A stretch of DNA of 64,000 bases from Phytophthora colocasiae (GCA_018806915.1 JAGKQI010000098.1:1612001-1676000), one strand, 5' to 3'. Counted from the first letter of the stretch, positions 1-13,100 are shown. The notes: generated by a model from the letters alone, not told the origin. Translations and numbers: made by a program.

Positions 1-259
1 CAGGTGTGTTTTCGTGCGAACGCGGTTTACTGATCGATCGTCCATGACACAAGGAAAGGAGTGGAGTGTCGGAACTAGGTGTCTTCGCAGGCGAAAGTGT
101 AAGAAACGGAGAACAAAGGCAAGTATCAAATGCGCCGTAGGATGGTGGAGATAAAGGATGTGTATAAACCAATCCAAAGGCACGCACGCATGCAAGCATG
201 CACGCAGCAAGGCAACGAACGCATTGCCAAGGGGAGGCTCCACGAAACGGAGTTGACAT

Positions 260-341
260 TGTCAGCGGTGGAATTTGAACCCACGAGTGCGAACACAGTA
301 GAACTTGAGTCTACCCCCTTAGACCGCTCGGGCACACTGAC
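260..341 (-). tRNA. tRNA-Leu(CAA), T61 class
   Basis: Read on the minus strand it folds as an 82-nt type II tRNA including the discriminator A. The acceptor stem GTCAGTG pairs with CGCTGAC, the D-stem is CCC/GGG, the anticodon stem GTAGA/TCTAC encloses loop CTCAAGT with anticodon CAA, and there is a long variable arm. The T-arm is GTGGG-TTCAAAT-TCCAC, so the near-universal G53-C61 pair is G-T here, which also alters the B box. CCA is not encoded. No four-T terminator follows closely. Confidence 0.8.
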
Positions 342-1231
342 GACAAAATTACACTCCTACCACAAAATCACACGCACACATGCCCACACCACCGGACCAT
401 TCACACTGCTTATCAGCGCCACCAACAATCACGCACAACATTCACGAACGCCCTCCAACGCTACCACCATCAACATATCACACCCACCCCTCACACTTCA
501 TCCTACGCTACTATACCAGAACCAGCGCCGCTTCCGAGCCCTCTCTTGAAAGGAACGTCACACTGGCCACTGAGAATGTCACCACCCATACATCCCTCTT
601 TCTCAGTCCTGTCAAACGTGGATCTTCGCGTGCAGACCATCTGTCATCCATACAAATCATACGACGCACCTATGTACAACCTCCATGCCGCACGCACAAG
701 AACACCTGGTTTAGCCGAAAGCGTGGCGTCACTAGATTGTGGCAACAGACTGTACACATAGGATATCCTTCTTGTGTCTGCACACACGCGCTGCATACAC
801 GTCACAGGCTCAACCGCCATGCCGCCACTCCTGCATGCACTCGACATCGATCATCTCTCCGACGATATTTGCCTTGCATCGGGATCATACCAAGTATAGT
901 CGGCCAGTTTGCAGCATTCCAACGCCACTTTTGTCTAACTGTGAGCTAGTGTCAATTTTGTCTTCTAGTATCCAGGTGTGTTTTCGTGCGAACGCGGTTT
1001 ACTGATCGATCGTCCATGACACAAGGAAAGGAGTGGAGTGTCGGAACTAGGTGTCTTCGTAGGCGAAAGTGTAAGAAACGGAGAACAAAGGCAAGTATCA
1101 AATGCGCCGTAGGATGGTGGAGATAAAGGATGTGTATAAACCAATCCAAAGGCACGCACGCATGCAAGCATGCACGCAGCAAGGCAACGAACGCATTGCC
1201 AAGGCGAGGCTCCACGAAACGGAGTTGACAT

Positions 1232-1313
1232 TGTCAGCGGTGGGATTTGAACCCACGAGTGCGAACACAGTAGAACTTGAGTCTACCCCCTTAGACCGCT
1301 CGGGCACACTGAC
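1232..1313 (-). tRNA. tRNA-Leu(CAA), canonical class
   Basis: Same tRNA as in the first unit, but with an intact T-arm GTGGG/CCCAC and canonical B box GGTTCAAATCC. All stems pair, the anticodon is CAA and no intron is present. This is one of the two copies most likely to be functional in the left block. Confidence 0.88.
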
Positions 1314-2204
1314 GACAAAAATTACACTCCTACCACAAAATCACACGCACACATGCCCACACCACCGGACCATTCACACTGCTTATCAGCGCCACCAACA
1401 ATCACGCACAACATTCACGAACGCCCTCCAACGCTACCACCATCAACATATCACACCCACCCCTCACACTTCATCCTACGCTACTATACCAGAACCAGCG
1501 CCGCTTCCGAGTCCTCTCTGGAAAGGAACGTCACACTGGCCACTGAGAATGTCACCACCCATACATCCCTCTTTCTCAGTCCTGTCAAACGTGGATCTTC
1601 GCGTGCAGACCTTCTGTCATCCATACAAACCATACGACGCACCTATGTACAACCTCCATGCCGCACGCACAAGAACACCTGGTTTAGCCGAAAGCGTGGC
1701 GTCACTAGATTGTGGCAACAGACTGTACACATAGGATATCCTTCTTGTGTCTGCACACACGCGCTGCATACACGTCACAGGCTCAACCGCCATGCCGCCA
1801 CTCCTGCATGCGCTCGACATCGATCATCTCTCCGACGATATTTGCCTTGCATCGGGATCATACCAAGTATAGTCGGCCAGTTTGCAGCATTCCAACGCCA
1901 CTTTTGTCTAACTGTGAGCTAGTGTCAATTTTGTCTTCTAGTATCCAGGTGTGTTTTCGTGCGAACGCGGTTTACTGATCGATCGTCCATGACACAAGGA
2001 AAGGAGTGGAGTGTCGGAACTAGGTGTCTTCGTAGGCGAAAGTGTAAGAAACGGAGAACAAAGGCAAGTATCAAATGCGCCGTAGGATGGTGGAGATAAA
2101 GGATGTGTATAAACCAATCCAAAGGCACGCACGCATGCAAGCATGCACGCAGCAAGGCAACGAACGCATTGCCAAGGCGAGGCTCCACGAAACGGAGTTG
2201 ACAT

Positions 2205-2286
2205 TGTCAGCGGTGGGATTTGAACCCACGAGTGCGAACACAGTAGAACTTGAGTCTACCCCCTTAGACCGCTCGGGCACACTGAC
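2205..2286 (-). tRNA. tRNA-Leu(CAA), canonical class
   Basis: Identical in its 82 nt to the copy at 1232-1313, with C61 present and all arms paired. It lies 973 bp from the previous copy, at the array period. Confidence 0.88.
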
Positions 2287-3687
2287 GACAAAAATTACAC
2301 TCCTACCACAAAATCACACGCACACATGCCCACACCACCGGACCATTCACACTGCTTATCAGCGCCACCAACAATCACGCACAACATTCACGAACGCCCT
2401 CCAACGCTACCACCATCAACATATCACACCCACCCCTCACACTTCATCCTACGCTACTATACCAGAACCAGCGCCGCTTCCGAGTCCTCTCTGGAAAGGA
2501 GCCTCATACTGGCCACTGAGAATGTCACCACCCATACATCCCTCTTTCTCAGTCCTGTCAAACGTGGATCTTCGCGTGCAGACCATCTGTCATCCATACA
2601 AATCATACGACGCACCTATGTACAACCTCCATGCCGCACGCACAAGAACACCTGGTTTAGCCGAAAGCGTGGCGTCACTAGATTGTGGCAACAGACTGTA
2701 CACATAGGATATCCTTCTTGTGTCTGCACACACGCGCTGCATACACGTCACAGGCTCAACCGCCATGCCGCCACTCCTGCATGCGCTCGACATCGATCAT
2801 CTCTCCGACGATATTTGCCTTGCATCGGGATCATACCAAGTATAGTCGGCCAGTTTGCAGCATTCCAACGCCACTTTTGTCTAACTGTGAGCTAGTGTCA
2901 ATTTTGTCTTCTAGTATCCAGGTGTGTTTTCGTGCGCATCCTTTATCTCCACCATCCTACGGCGCATTTGATACTTTCCTTTGTTCTCCGTTTCTTACAC
3001 TTTCGCCTACGAAGACACCTAGTTCCGACACTCTACTCCTTTCCTTGTGTCATGGACGATCAGTAAACCGCGTTACATCGATCATCTCTCCGACGATATT
3101 TGCCTTGCATCGGGATCATACCAAGTATAGTCGGCCAGTTTGCAGCATTCCAACGCCACTTTTGTCTAACTGTGAGCTAGTGACGCCACGCTTTCGGCTA
3201 AACCAGGTGTTCTTGTGCGTGCGGCATGGGACACAAGAAGGATATCCTATGTGTACAGTCTGTTGCCACAATCTAGTGACGCCACGCTTTCGGCTAAACC
3301 AGGTGTTCTTGTGCGTGCGGCATGGAGGTTGTACATAGGTGCGTCGTATGGTTTGTATGGATGACAGAAGGTCTGCACGCGAAGATCCACGTTTGACAGG
3401 ACTGAGAAAGAGGGATATATGGGTGGTGACATTCTCAGTGGCCAGTGTCCGAGGCTCCTTTCCAGAGAGGAGCCTCATAGCGGCGCTGGTTCTGGTATAG
3501 TAGCGTAGGATGAATCCTCTTTCTGAGGGGTGGGTGTGATATGTTGATGGTGGTAGCGTTGGAGGGCGTTCGTGAATGTTGTGCGTGATTGTTGGTGGCG
3601 CTGATAAGCAGTGTGAATGGTCAGTGGTGGTGGGCATGTGTGCGTCACTAGATTTTGTGGCAACAGGAGTACACATAGGATTTTGTC

Positions 3688-3771
3688 GTCAGTGTGCCCG
3701 AGCGGTCTAAGGGGTCACAGGCTCAAGTTCTACTGTGTTCGCACTCGTGGGTTCAAATTCCACCGCTGACA
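3688..3771 (+). pseudogene. tRNA-Leu(CAA) pseudogene, inverted copy
   Basis: The plus-strand copy keeps the acceptor arms and a T61-type T-arm. The 5' half of the anticodon stem is replaced by unrelated bases (TCACAGG in place of GGTAGA), so the anticodon stem cannot form. Confidence 0.8.
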
Positions 3772-5492
3772 ATGTCATCTCTCCGACGTGGAGCCTCCCC
3801 TTGGCAATGCGTTCGTTGCCAAGCTGCGTGCATGTAGCATTGCATGCGTGCGTAACTGTGGTTTATGTCAATCCTTTATCTCCACCATCCAGGCGCATTT
3901 GATACTTGCCTGTTCTCCGTTTCTGATCGCCTCGCCTACGAAGACACCTGGTTCGACACTCCAGGTGTCTTTCCTTGTGTCATGGACGATCAGTAAACCG
4001 CGTTCGCACGAAAACACACCTGGATACTGAAGACAAATTGACACTGTAGCTCACAGTTGGACAAAGTGGCGTTGGAATGCATGCAAACTGGCCGACTATA
4101 CTTGCCGGTATGATCCACGATGCAAGGGCAAATATCGTCGGAGATGGATCGATGTCGAGCGCATGCGAGTGGCGGCATGGCGGTTGAGCCTGTGACGTGT
4201 ATGCAGCGCGTGTGTGCAGACACAAGAAGGATATCCTATGTGTACAAAAGTCTGTTGCCACAATCTAGTGACGCCACGCTTTCCGGCTCACCAACCAGGT
4301 GTTCTTGTGCGTGCATGGAGGTTGTACATAGGTGCGTCAACGCTATGATGGATGATGATGGTCTGCACGCGAAGATCCACGTTTGACAGGACTGAGAAAG
4401 AGGGATGTATGGGTGGTGACATTCTCAGTGGCCAGTATGAGGCTCCTTTCCAGAGAGGACTCGGAAGCGGAGAATGTCACCACCCATATATCCCTCTTTC
4501 TCAGTCCTGTCAAACGTGGATCTTCGCGTGCAGACCTTCTGTCATCCATACAAACCATACGACGCACCTATGTACAACCTCCATGCCGCACGCACAAGAA
4601 CACCTGGTTTAGCCGAAAGCGTGGCGTCACTAGATTGTGGCAACAGACTGTACACATAGGATATCCTTCTTGTGTCTGCTTGCATGCGTGCGTGCCTTTG
4701 GATTGGTTTATACACATCCTTTATCTCCACCATCCTACGGCGCATTTGATACTTGCCTTTGTTCTCCGTTTCTTACACTTTCGCCTACGAAGACACCTAG
4801 TTCCGACACTCCACTCCTTTCCTTGTGTCATGGACGATCAGTAAACCGCGTTCGCACGAAAACACACAGTACTTGAAGACAAATTGACATAAGCTAGCCA
4901 CTTTTGTTAGACAAAAGTGGCGTTGGAATGTCAATTTGGCCGACTATACTAGGTATGATCCCGATGCAAGGCAAATATCGTCGGAGAGATGATCGATGTC
5001 GAGCGCATACAGGAAAGTGGCGGCATGGCGGTTGAGCCTAGACGTGTATTCGTAGCGCGTGTGTAAGACACAAGAAGGATATCCAAATGTGCGCTGTTGA
5101 TGGTCAAATCTAGTGACGCCACGCTTTCCGGCTAAACCAGGTGTTCTTGTGCGTGCGCACGCATGCATAGGTGCACGTCGTATGATTTGTATGGATGACA
5201 GATGGTCTGCACGCGAAGATCCACGTTTGACAGGACTGAGAAAGAGGATGTCATGGGTGGTGACATTCTCAGTGGCCAGTATGAGGCTCCTTTCAGAGAG
5301 GACTCGGAAGCGGCGCTGGTTCGTATATGGACGACAAAAATTGAGGTGGGTGTGATATGTTGATGGTGGTACACCACGTTGGAGCGTTCAGAATGTTGTG
5401 CGTGATTGTTGGTGGCGCTGATAAGCAGTGTGAATGGTCCAGTGGGTAGGGCATGTGTGCGTGTGATTTTGTGTAGGAGTGTAATTTTTGTC

Positions 5493-5568
5493 GTCAGTGC
5501 CCGAGCGGTACCTAAGGGGGACTCAAGTTCCGTGTTCGCACTCGTGGGTTCAAATCCCACCGCTGACA
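5493..5568 (+). pseudogene. tRNA-Leu(CAA) pseudogene, inverted copy
   Basis: The acceptor stem and canonical T-arm are present, but bases are missing before and after the anticodon loop, removing both sides of the anticodon stem. A two-base insertion sits in the D-loop region. Confidence 0.8.
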
Positions 5569-6231
5569 ATGTCAACTCGTGGACCCTGGAGCCTCTTTCT
5601 CAGTCCTGTTGCAAACTTGCTGCGTACGCAGTGCGTGCCTTTGGATTGTTTACGCATCGCTTTATCTCCACCATCCTACGGCCGCACGCATTTGATACTT
5701 GCACCTCCGTTTAGCTGAAACTTTCGCCACTAGATTGACACCTTGGCAACAGACTGTACACATAGGATATCCTTCTTGTGTCTGCACACACGCGCTGCAT
5801 ACACGTCACAGGCTCAACCGCCATGCCGCCACTCCTGCATGCACTCGACATCGATCATCTCTCCGACGATATTTGCCTTGCATCGGGATCATACCAAGTA
5901 TAGTCGGCCAGTTTGCAGCATTCCAACGCCACTTTTGTCTAACTGTGAGCTAGTGTCAATTTTGTCTTCTAGTATCCAGGTGTGTTTTCGTGCGAACGCG
6001 GTTTACTGATCGTCCATGACACAAGGAAAGGAGTGGAGTGTCGGAACTAGGTGTCTTCGTAGGCGAAAGTGTAAGAAACGGAGAACAAAGGCAAGTATCA
6101 AATGCGCCGTAGGATGGTGGAGATAAAGGATGTGTATAAACCAATCCAAAGGCACGCACGCATGCAAGCATGCACGCAGCAAGGCAACGAACGCATTGCC
6201 AAGGGGAGGCTCCACGAAACGGAGTTGACAT

Positions 6232-6313
6232 TGTCAGCGGTGGGATTTGAACCCACGAGTGCGAACACAGTAGAACTTGAGTCTAACCCCTTAGACCGCT
6301 CGGGCACACTGAC
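6232..6313 (-). tRNA. tRNA-Leu(CAA), nearly intact
   Basis: Full-length copy with canonical C61. One substitution changes the top base of the anticodon stem (GTAGA to TTAGA), costing one pair. It is otherwise foldable and is the best-preserved copy in the scrambled block. Confidence 0.7.
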
Positions 6314-6761
6314 GACAAAAATTACACTCCTACCACAAATCAGACGCACACATGCCCACACCACCGGACCATTCACACTGCTTATCAGCGCCACCAACAA
6401 TCACGCACAACATTCACGAACGCCCTCCAACGCTACCACCATCAACATATCACACCCACCCCTCACACTTCATCCTACGCTACGGAGTACCAGAACCAGC
6501 GGTTGAGCCTGTGAGTCCTGTCTGCAGCGCGTGTGTGCGACACAAGAATGATATCCTATATGTACAGTCTGTTGCCAAGTCCTGTCAAACGTGGATGTAA
6601 GAAACAGTGAGAACAAAGGCATCCAGTATCAAATGCGCCGTACGATGGTGGAGATAAGGATGTGTACAACCTCCAATGCCAAAGCACGCACAAGCATGTG
6701 ACACCTGCGCAAAGGCAACGAACGCATTGCCAAGGGAGGCTCCACGAAACGGAGTTGACAT

Positions 6762-6842
6762 TGTCAGCGGTGGGATTTGAACCCACGAGTGCGAACACAG
6801 TAGAACTTGAGTCTACCCCTTAGACCGCTCCCGCACACTGAC
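6762..6842 (-). tRNA. tRNA-Leu(CAA), D-stem damaged, probably inactive
   Basis: The T-arm, anticodon arm and acceptor stem are intact. The D-stem CCC has become CGG and one G is missing before the anticodon stem, so the D-arm no longer pairs and the A box is altered. Confidence 0.55.
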
Positions 6843-7894
6843 GACAAAAATTACACTCCTACCACAAAATCACACGCACACATGCCCACACCACCGGACC
6901 ATTCACACTGCTTATCAGCGCCACCAACAATCACGCACAACATTCACGAACGCCCTCCAACGCTACCATCAATTTTGTCTTCTATATCACCCAGGTGTTT
7001 CCCTCACGCGGTTTACTTCATCCTACGCTACTATACCAGAACCAGCGCCGCTTCCGAGCCCCTCTCTTGAAAGGAACGTCACACTGGCCACCGAGAATGT
7101 CACCACCCATACATCCCCTCTCTCAGTCCTGTCAAACGTGGAGATAAAGACCATCTGTCATCCATACAATCCATACGACGCACCTATGCGTACAACCTCC
7201 ATGCCGCACGCACAAGAACACACAAGAAGGATATCCTGATTGTACAGTCTGTTGCCACAACCTAGTGACGCCACGCTGAGTCTAAACCCAGGCATCTGCT
7301 CCGACGATATTTGCCGACAGATCACTCCTACCAAGTATAGTCAGACGGCCAGTTTGCCCACATTCCAATGGACCATTCACACTGTGAACTGTGAGCAACA
7401 AGTGTCAATATTTGTCTTCTCCAACGCTATCCAGGTGTGTTTTCGTGCGAACGCGGTTTACTGATCGTCCATGACACAAGGATCATCCATTGAGTGGAGT
7501 GTCAGAATTGGCTGATATTTTACAACATTGGGCGAGAAGTCAGAAACGGAGAACAAAGGCAAGCTATCAGGAATGCGCCGTAGGATGGTGGAGATAATCG
7601 GAGAGATGATCGATGTCGAGTGCATGCAGGAGCCTGATACGGCATGGTTAACATAATGTGACGTGGCGTGTATGCAGCGCAAAGATGTGCAGACACGAGA
7701 AAGATATCCTATGACTGAGGTCTGTTGCCCTGTGACGCCAAGGGGTGGGTGTGATATGTTGATGGTGGTAGCGTTGGAGGGCGTTCGTGAACTGTTGCGT
7801 GCGTGATTGTTGGTGGCGCTGATAAGCCGTGTGAATGGTCCTCCGAAGTGTGGGCATGTGTGCGTGATTTTGTGGTAGGAGTGTAATTTTTGTC

Positions 7895-7974
7895 GTCAGT
7901 GTGCCCGAGCGGTCTACAGGGGGTAGACTTATCAAGTTCTACTGTGTTCTCGTGGGTTCAAATCCAAGCTGACA
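7895..7974 (+). pseudogene. tRNA-Leu(CAA) pseudogene, inverted copy
   Basis: The start GTCAGTGTGCCCGAGCGG is intact. The anticodon loop is enlarged by inserted bases, the variable arm is shortened and the T-stem 3' side is broken (CCAAG). Confidence 0.75.
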
Positions 7975-8326
7975 AGATCAACGTACGTGATTCGAGTGTC
8001 AATTTTGTCTTCTAGAACCCACGCAGCAGCATAGCCAAAAAGTGAACGCGGTTTACTGATCGTCCATGACACAGGAAAGGAGCGGTTGTACTGATCGTCC
8101 ATGACACAAGCGCAAAGGAGTGGAGCTCGGAACTACGGTTTCTGTGATTCCGACTGGGGAAAGTGTAAGATACGGAGGAACAAGGTAACTGGTTATCAAA
8201 TGCATGTAGGATGGTGGAGATAAAGGATGTGTATAAACCAACGTCCAAAGGCACGTGGCGCATGCAAGCATGCACGCAGCAAGGCAACGAACGCATTGCC
8301 AGGGCTCCACGAAACGGAGTTGACAT

Positions 8327-8404
8327 TGTCAGTGGAATTTGAACCACGAGTGCGAACACAGTAGAACTTGAGTCTACCCCCTTAGACCGCTCGGGCACAC
8401 TGAC
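8327..8404 (-). pseudogene. tRNA-Leu(CAA) pseudogene
   Basis: The anticodon arm and 5' half are normal. Deletions remove part of the 3' acceptor strand and one base of the T-stem. Confidence 0.75.
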
Positions 8405-8544
8405 GACAAAAATTACACTCCTACCACAAATCACACGCACACATGCCCACACCACCGGACCATTCACACTGCTTATCAGCGCCACCAACAATCACGCACA
8501 ATATTCACGAACGCCCTCCAACGCTACCACCATCAACATATCAC

Positions 8545-10053
8545 TGTGAAGCTGTGGGTTTGAATTTTCGACCAGAAGCCGCCTCCCAGGATCATCCATT
8601 GATCCGAAGATGCTGATTCGGAGCTGAGGGCGTATTTTACAACGGCATCCGTGGGACGAGAATCTGGGAAGATGTAAAAGATCGTTGCGCTCAGGAATAC
8701 TCTTCGATAATCTCCGGAATCCATGTCCGATTTCCGGAATCCAGTCGACCAACTGCATCCGGAGCTCTGATACAGCTGAACCAGGTGCGCATACAGTATC
8801 CAAGTATTTCCTGTGAAAAGAGCTCCAGATGCCAGCCAAGGTCACGTGGAATCTGAACACCAAGGGCATTTGGAAAGGACTGGCATCCGGGGAAATCCTG
8901 ATTTGTACCCAGTGTCCAGTTGAAATCCTGATTTGTACCCAGTATCCAGTTGAAGCTCCAAGCATACTCAAGTCAAGTGATTACCGACCGACCAAGACGA
9001 CCGACCAAGACGACCGACCAGGATGTGCTCGGCACCAGCCGGAATTCTTAGGGCTTCGGCGACAGAGACACGCCCTTTCTATAGTGAAATCAAGATGTTT
9101 AGCAGAGACTTTAGCAAAATACTTATACATAAATAACAGAGAGTTCAATTTGCCACCAAGGACGCAAGTGAGTGTGCGGGAGGTTCCCACAAGCCACCAC
9201 TGCCGAGAACCGCCGACCAGCCTCAAGAAGAGGGCTCGGGGTCACCTCCGCCAGCGTTAGGCCGCGACGACAGCGTACACCGACGCGGGACTCTCCACAA
9301 AGGTCAAGACCAAGTTAGGTAAGGGATCCGGAGGGCGCATCCGGAAGTGAACTTCCTATTTCATATTCCAGTTGGTATTCCGGACTCCGGATACCCATTT
9401 CATATTATAACTGCGTTTTTAGGAGGTTGTTAGTAGTTAGCCCCTTGGAACTGTATTGAATTAACTACTGTGTGATAGGAGTGTATATTGAGAGTTATCC
9501 GGATTACTTTCTAGTGATTCCGGACTCCATTTGATTATTGTCTTCCGGAAACCAAGTGATTATCCGGAAGTGGTGCGCTTGTAAGAGTCCCGGGACCGAG
9601 CCAGTGTTCCGGAATCAGACTCCGTCGACTGGCATCTGGAGTGCCCACCGCTCAAGGGCCACAAAGAATAAGAGCGGCTGTATATTTGCATATTAACTCT
9701 CTGTATTGTATTGGTTAACCGCTAGGGGAAGACTTTGCTAATAGTCTTTCACTGATTCCAGACGACTGCATCTGGAAAGTATCTGGCATTTGTACATCTG
9801 GACCTGATCGGCATCCAGAAGTAACTCATTGGTGACTACACCGGATATACGAAGACAAACGACACCCAAGAGGATACCACAAGGTCACACGCCAACTCTG
9901 CCTTCCGGATACCCATAGGATCCCGGAAGGTTGAGACTGACCCCACTTGGCATCTGGACGTTTAATTCCAGAATCCACCTGGCCACGCATTATACACTCT
10001 GGGCGACCGACTTCCAGTCCGGAAGCCGAAAAGTGTTCACCCACTTCGCCACA
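8545..10053 (+). repeat. 5' LTR (1509 bp)
   Basis: Starts TG and ends CA. It matches the 3' LTR closely from about 8760 onward. It has a 37-bp segment at about 9618-9654 that the 3' LTR lacks. The first 200 bp differ much more, by block indels. It contains a duplicated 30-bp stretch ending CCAGTTGAA near 8900-8955 and many TCCGGA hexamers. Confidence 0.9.
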
Positions 10054-10055
10054 GC

Positions 10056-10077
10056 TGGTGCGCGTGCCCGGATTCGA
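10056..10077 (+). promoter_or_regulatory. Primer binding site of the gag-pro element
   Basis: Begins TGG two bases after the LTR end. The reverse complement ends in ACCA and contains a T-loop-like ATCGAAT, as expected for the 3' end of a host tRNA. The identity of that tRNA is not determined here. Confidence 0.7.
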
Positions 10078-10165
10078 TACCGAGTGTATAACCGAGTTAC
10101 TTTATATTTGATTCGATTAGTTTCAGGGGAACTGAGTGCTAACTAACTTTCTAATCGTGGTTGTG

Positions 10166-13100
10166 ATGATTGGAAGTGAAAGCGCGCGCAAAGGGAGAGA
10201 CGCGGATTCTCGAGCCGGTATGGCATCCAGATCGTCGCGTCGGTTGAAGGGGCAGCTGCCTGAAGAGCACGAAGATTTAGATACGATTATGAGAAGAGCT
10301 CGTCAGGCCAACGCTGCGAAGCGAAAGGCTGCCCAGGAAGCAAAGGAGTTGCCGGATCTCCAGGAGGAGGGTTCCGAATCTGCCGTTGAGGATGCGCACC
10401 ACGCAAGTCTGGACGGAAGTGATCGGGAAGAAACTTCGGATCGAGAAGGCGACCCAGAGCAAGAAGAGTCCGGATCCGAGTCGGGTTCGGAGGAAGAGGA
10501 TTCTGGATCGGAAGGTGATCTGGAAGACGAAGGAGTTTTGGACGAGTCCGATCAGGAGGAGTCCGAAGGTGAGGAGTCTGAAGTTGTCGGGAGTGATGCT
10601 GAAGATTCCGGAAAAGAGGCATCTGAAGATGAAGATGTCGAGATTGAAGCCCCCGCGGAGGATCTAGTTCCGTATTCTTCTCCGCCGAAAAGAGTGGATC
10701 CAGATGCCGTATCTGGAGTTCGAGAGGAGTCACCACGCGTGAAGCAGGAAGATCGCCCGCTGTCGCCGGTTCAGGAAGATACTGTGCTTGAAGACAATAA
10801 CATGTCATCGCCAGTGATTCCAGAACTCCGGATACCAACACTGCATCCGGACCAGCCGCCGTTCCAGATGCTCTCTGAGGTGTCTCTGCAAGAACCAAGT
10901 GGATTCGACATTCCCGATTCTGAAATGGAGGAGCTTCAAGATGTCCCATCTACGGCGTCCGAAGTCCAGATGACCGAAGGTCGCGCGAAGGCATTTGTGG
11001 CCGAGCAGGTGAGACGCTGGGAGCGCGATAGTTCCGAAAGGGACATTCCACCTGATGTCAGATACGACTGGCCTCCCGTGCGTCCGGATTCCGAAGCCTT
11101 CCTCCGTGCGGCTTCGAAGACTTCCGAATTCCTTAATCGTCGGATGTTGATGCCGGTACAGACAGACGCTTGGATTTCGGAACTCCAGATCCAGCGTCAC
11201 ACTTTTGGAACGGCCCAAGATCTACAAGCAGGCTTGATCCCGCCAATGGAATTCTCAGCTCGAGAATGTATTGCCGTCCTTCAGACCCTACTTTTCGAAG
11301 CCGGGTTTGGTTTCGTGAACTTGGTACCAGGATGGTTCCGGACGCGTGTCTTCAAGGTGCATCCGGATCTCGTCCGACAAGTCGTCGGTGAAGTGATACA
11401 GTTATTGACTGTGGAGATGATCGAGTGGAGACAGTTAATGGTCCGGATGCAGGAGTATGCCCAGACCCTTGCGGACTTTGGAAAGGAAAGACTCTATCAA
11501 GTACATCCAGAAGCCGCTTATCAAGGTGGAAGCATATTCATTTCGGATTACGAAGCTTCTCTACTGGGACGTGACTTCACTGGGCTCCTCGTGACATCCG
11601 GATTCCGGAAGTTGAGAAGTCCAAGGGATCCTGTCCACCAGGATGTCCAGGCGAAACGCCTCCAACGCGTAATGCCTCGGCCGCCACAGTCGTCGATTCC
11701 GTCACCAGAGCCTTCGTCGATGCCATCCGTGCCGTCTACTGTCATCCGGAATCTGGAAGCCGATCTGGAATTCACGTCGTCCCGAAGCAACTTGTCTTCA
11801 CACCGGAGTATTCCGGAACACGGGAGTTCAGTTCAGTCATCTAGCATGTTTGGAACTTCTGGAGGATCAAGTGAGTCGATGGCAAGTGCCACCTCCGGAA
11901 CCCGGACATCTCGGGAAAGTACATCGGAGTCATCCGGATTTGGAATGAGTCGGAGTGCTAGGACACACATGCCCCATTCAGGTTTCAACTCGATGGCAAT
12001 GACCGCCCGGGAATCTGGAAGTGGAGCGACTGCGGAATCTGGAATCACGTTCCAGGTTACCCACCAAGTACCTCGCACTCCTGGTGTTCAGGATGACGCG
12101 GATTCGGGAGAGCAGAAGCGAGATGGATCCAACAAGAGACGTAGCAAGTCGTCTTCCAGACGGCGCGAAGCGGGTCGACGGTCCCTGCCAACTGAGGAAT
12201 CTGGATCACGAAGTGTCCGAAAGTCTGAAAGCCGCCGCCGAAGGACCTCTGAAACTCCGCCCCGTTCGGAACGATCGTCTAAGTCGGCTGGCTCAGGATC
12301 CACACAAGTTGCCCTGAATACCATGTATCAACTCCAAGAGGTCATGGCCAGGATGGAAGATCAGCAGGGTTCTGCTTTGGAGAGGTTGTCAGGGAATCTG
12401 GATGCCAAGCTAGAAAGACTTCTGGACTCCAAGTTCCAAGCGATGTTCCCGATGAAGGAACTGAATCAGGACCCAGACCTTGTTCGCGGTCAGGAAGCCT
12501 TGGGCGAAGTCCGGAATCTGGACATCCGGACATCGAGACGACCACCACACAAGAGGCGCTCGGAAGGTGTTCGGGATGCACGTACCAAGGCTGAAGACGA
12601 GAAGGTGTTGGAGCTGCGAAGACAGCTCCAAGCATTAGAGACCGCGCGGAAGCGAGAAGGAGAGGCAGCGAAGGCTGTCCAACGGTTTCTGGCTACACAG
12701 GTACGCGACCTGCGATCAGCAGCCACCAAACCGACTGAGACAAGTGCAACTCAAGGTCACACATCACCTGATCCAGCAACTTTGCACCCAGTATCCAGTG
12801 GCCCATCCCCAAATGTATCTGATTTGGATTCCCAGAAAACAGCTGTTCGGAACCCGGACGAAGCCTTTGCTGCACAGCTTGCAGCAGCTCTTCAAGGCGT
12901 CACTCTTGATTCTAAAGCGCCTAGGGCACAAGTGTCCAAGACATCAACGCCTCAGACTCTAGCGGTGAAGAAGGAACCGACGACAAGGAAGAAGAGTGCA
13001 TCTGAAAGCAGGGGTCGAGATGTTCGGAAGCGCTTGTCGGAGGATGCTGCCAGAAAGAGCGCGTCCAGAAGAACCGACTCGAGGAGGCTAAACTCATCGT

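Larger units (their letters stand above)
1..2918. repeat. Left block of tRNA-Leu tandem array (three units)
   Basis: Three head-to-tail units, counted from the sequence CAGGTGTGTTTTCG at 1, 973 and 1946, give periods of 972 and 973 bp. The units are nearly identical, differing by scattered single bases. Each carries one tRNA-Leu(CAA) gene on the minus strand about 260 bp into the unit. The rest of the unit has no convincing protein: the short ORFs seen in every copy are frame shadows of tRNA and flanking DNA. The window starts at a unit boundary, so the array very probably continues to the left. Confidence 0.93.
2919..8544. repeat. Scrambled and inverted tRNA-Leu unit fragments
   Basis: The array loses regularity at 2936. 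Direct and inverted pieces of the unit are joined at illegitimate junctions, mostly inverted at 2937-3066, 3181-4470, 4677-5700 and parts of 7560-7990. A 49-bp piece is directly duplicated at 3181-3229 and 3277-3325. Small insertions and deletions are dense, unlike the clean flanking blocks. At about 7487-7540 the text switches into sequence otherwise seen only at the start of the LTR at 18740-18800, then back. It contains six degenerate or partly degenerate tRNA-Leu copies. It may be genuine rearrangement or low-quality consensus. Confidence 0.85.

Noticed and set aside
126..335. Recurrent 69-210 codon ORFs in every array unit (for example MPERSKGVDSSSTVFAL on minus, MRRRMVEIKDVYK on plus)
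   Set aside because: They are translations through the tRNA-Leu gene and its flanks. They recur only because the DNA repeats, and unit indels shift frame without constraint.
1..8544. Possible CRISPR-like or rDNA (5S) nature of the array
   Set aside because: Unit length near 1 kb excludes CRISPR, and I found no 5S or other rRNA-like sequence; only tRNA-Leu is recognisable.
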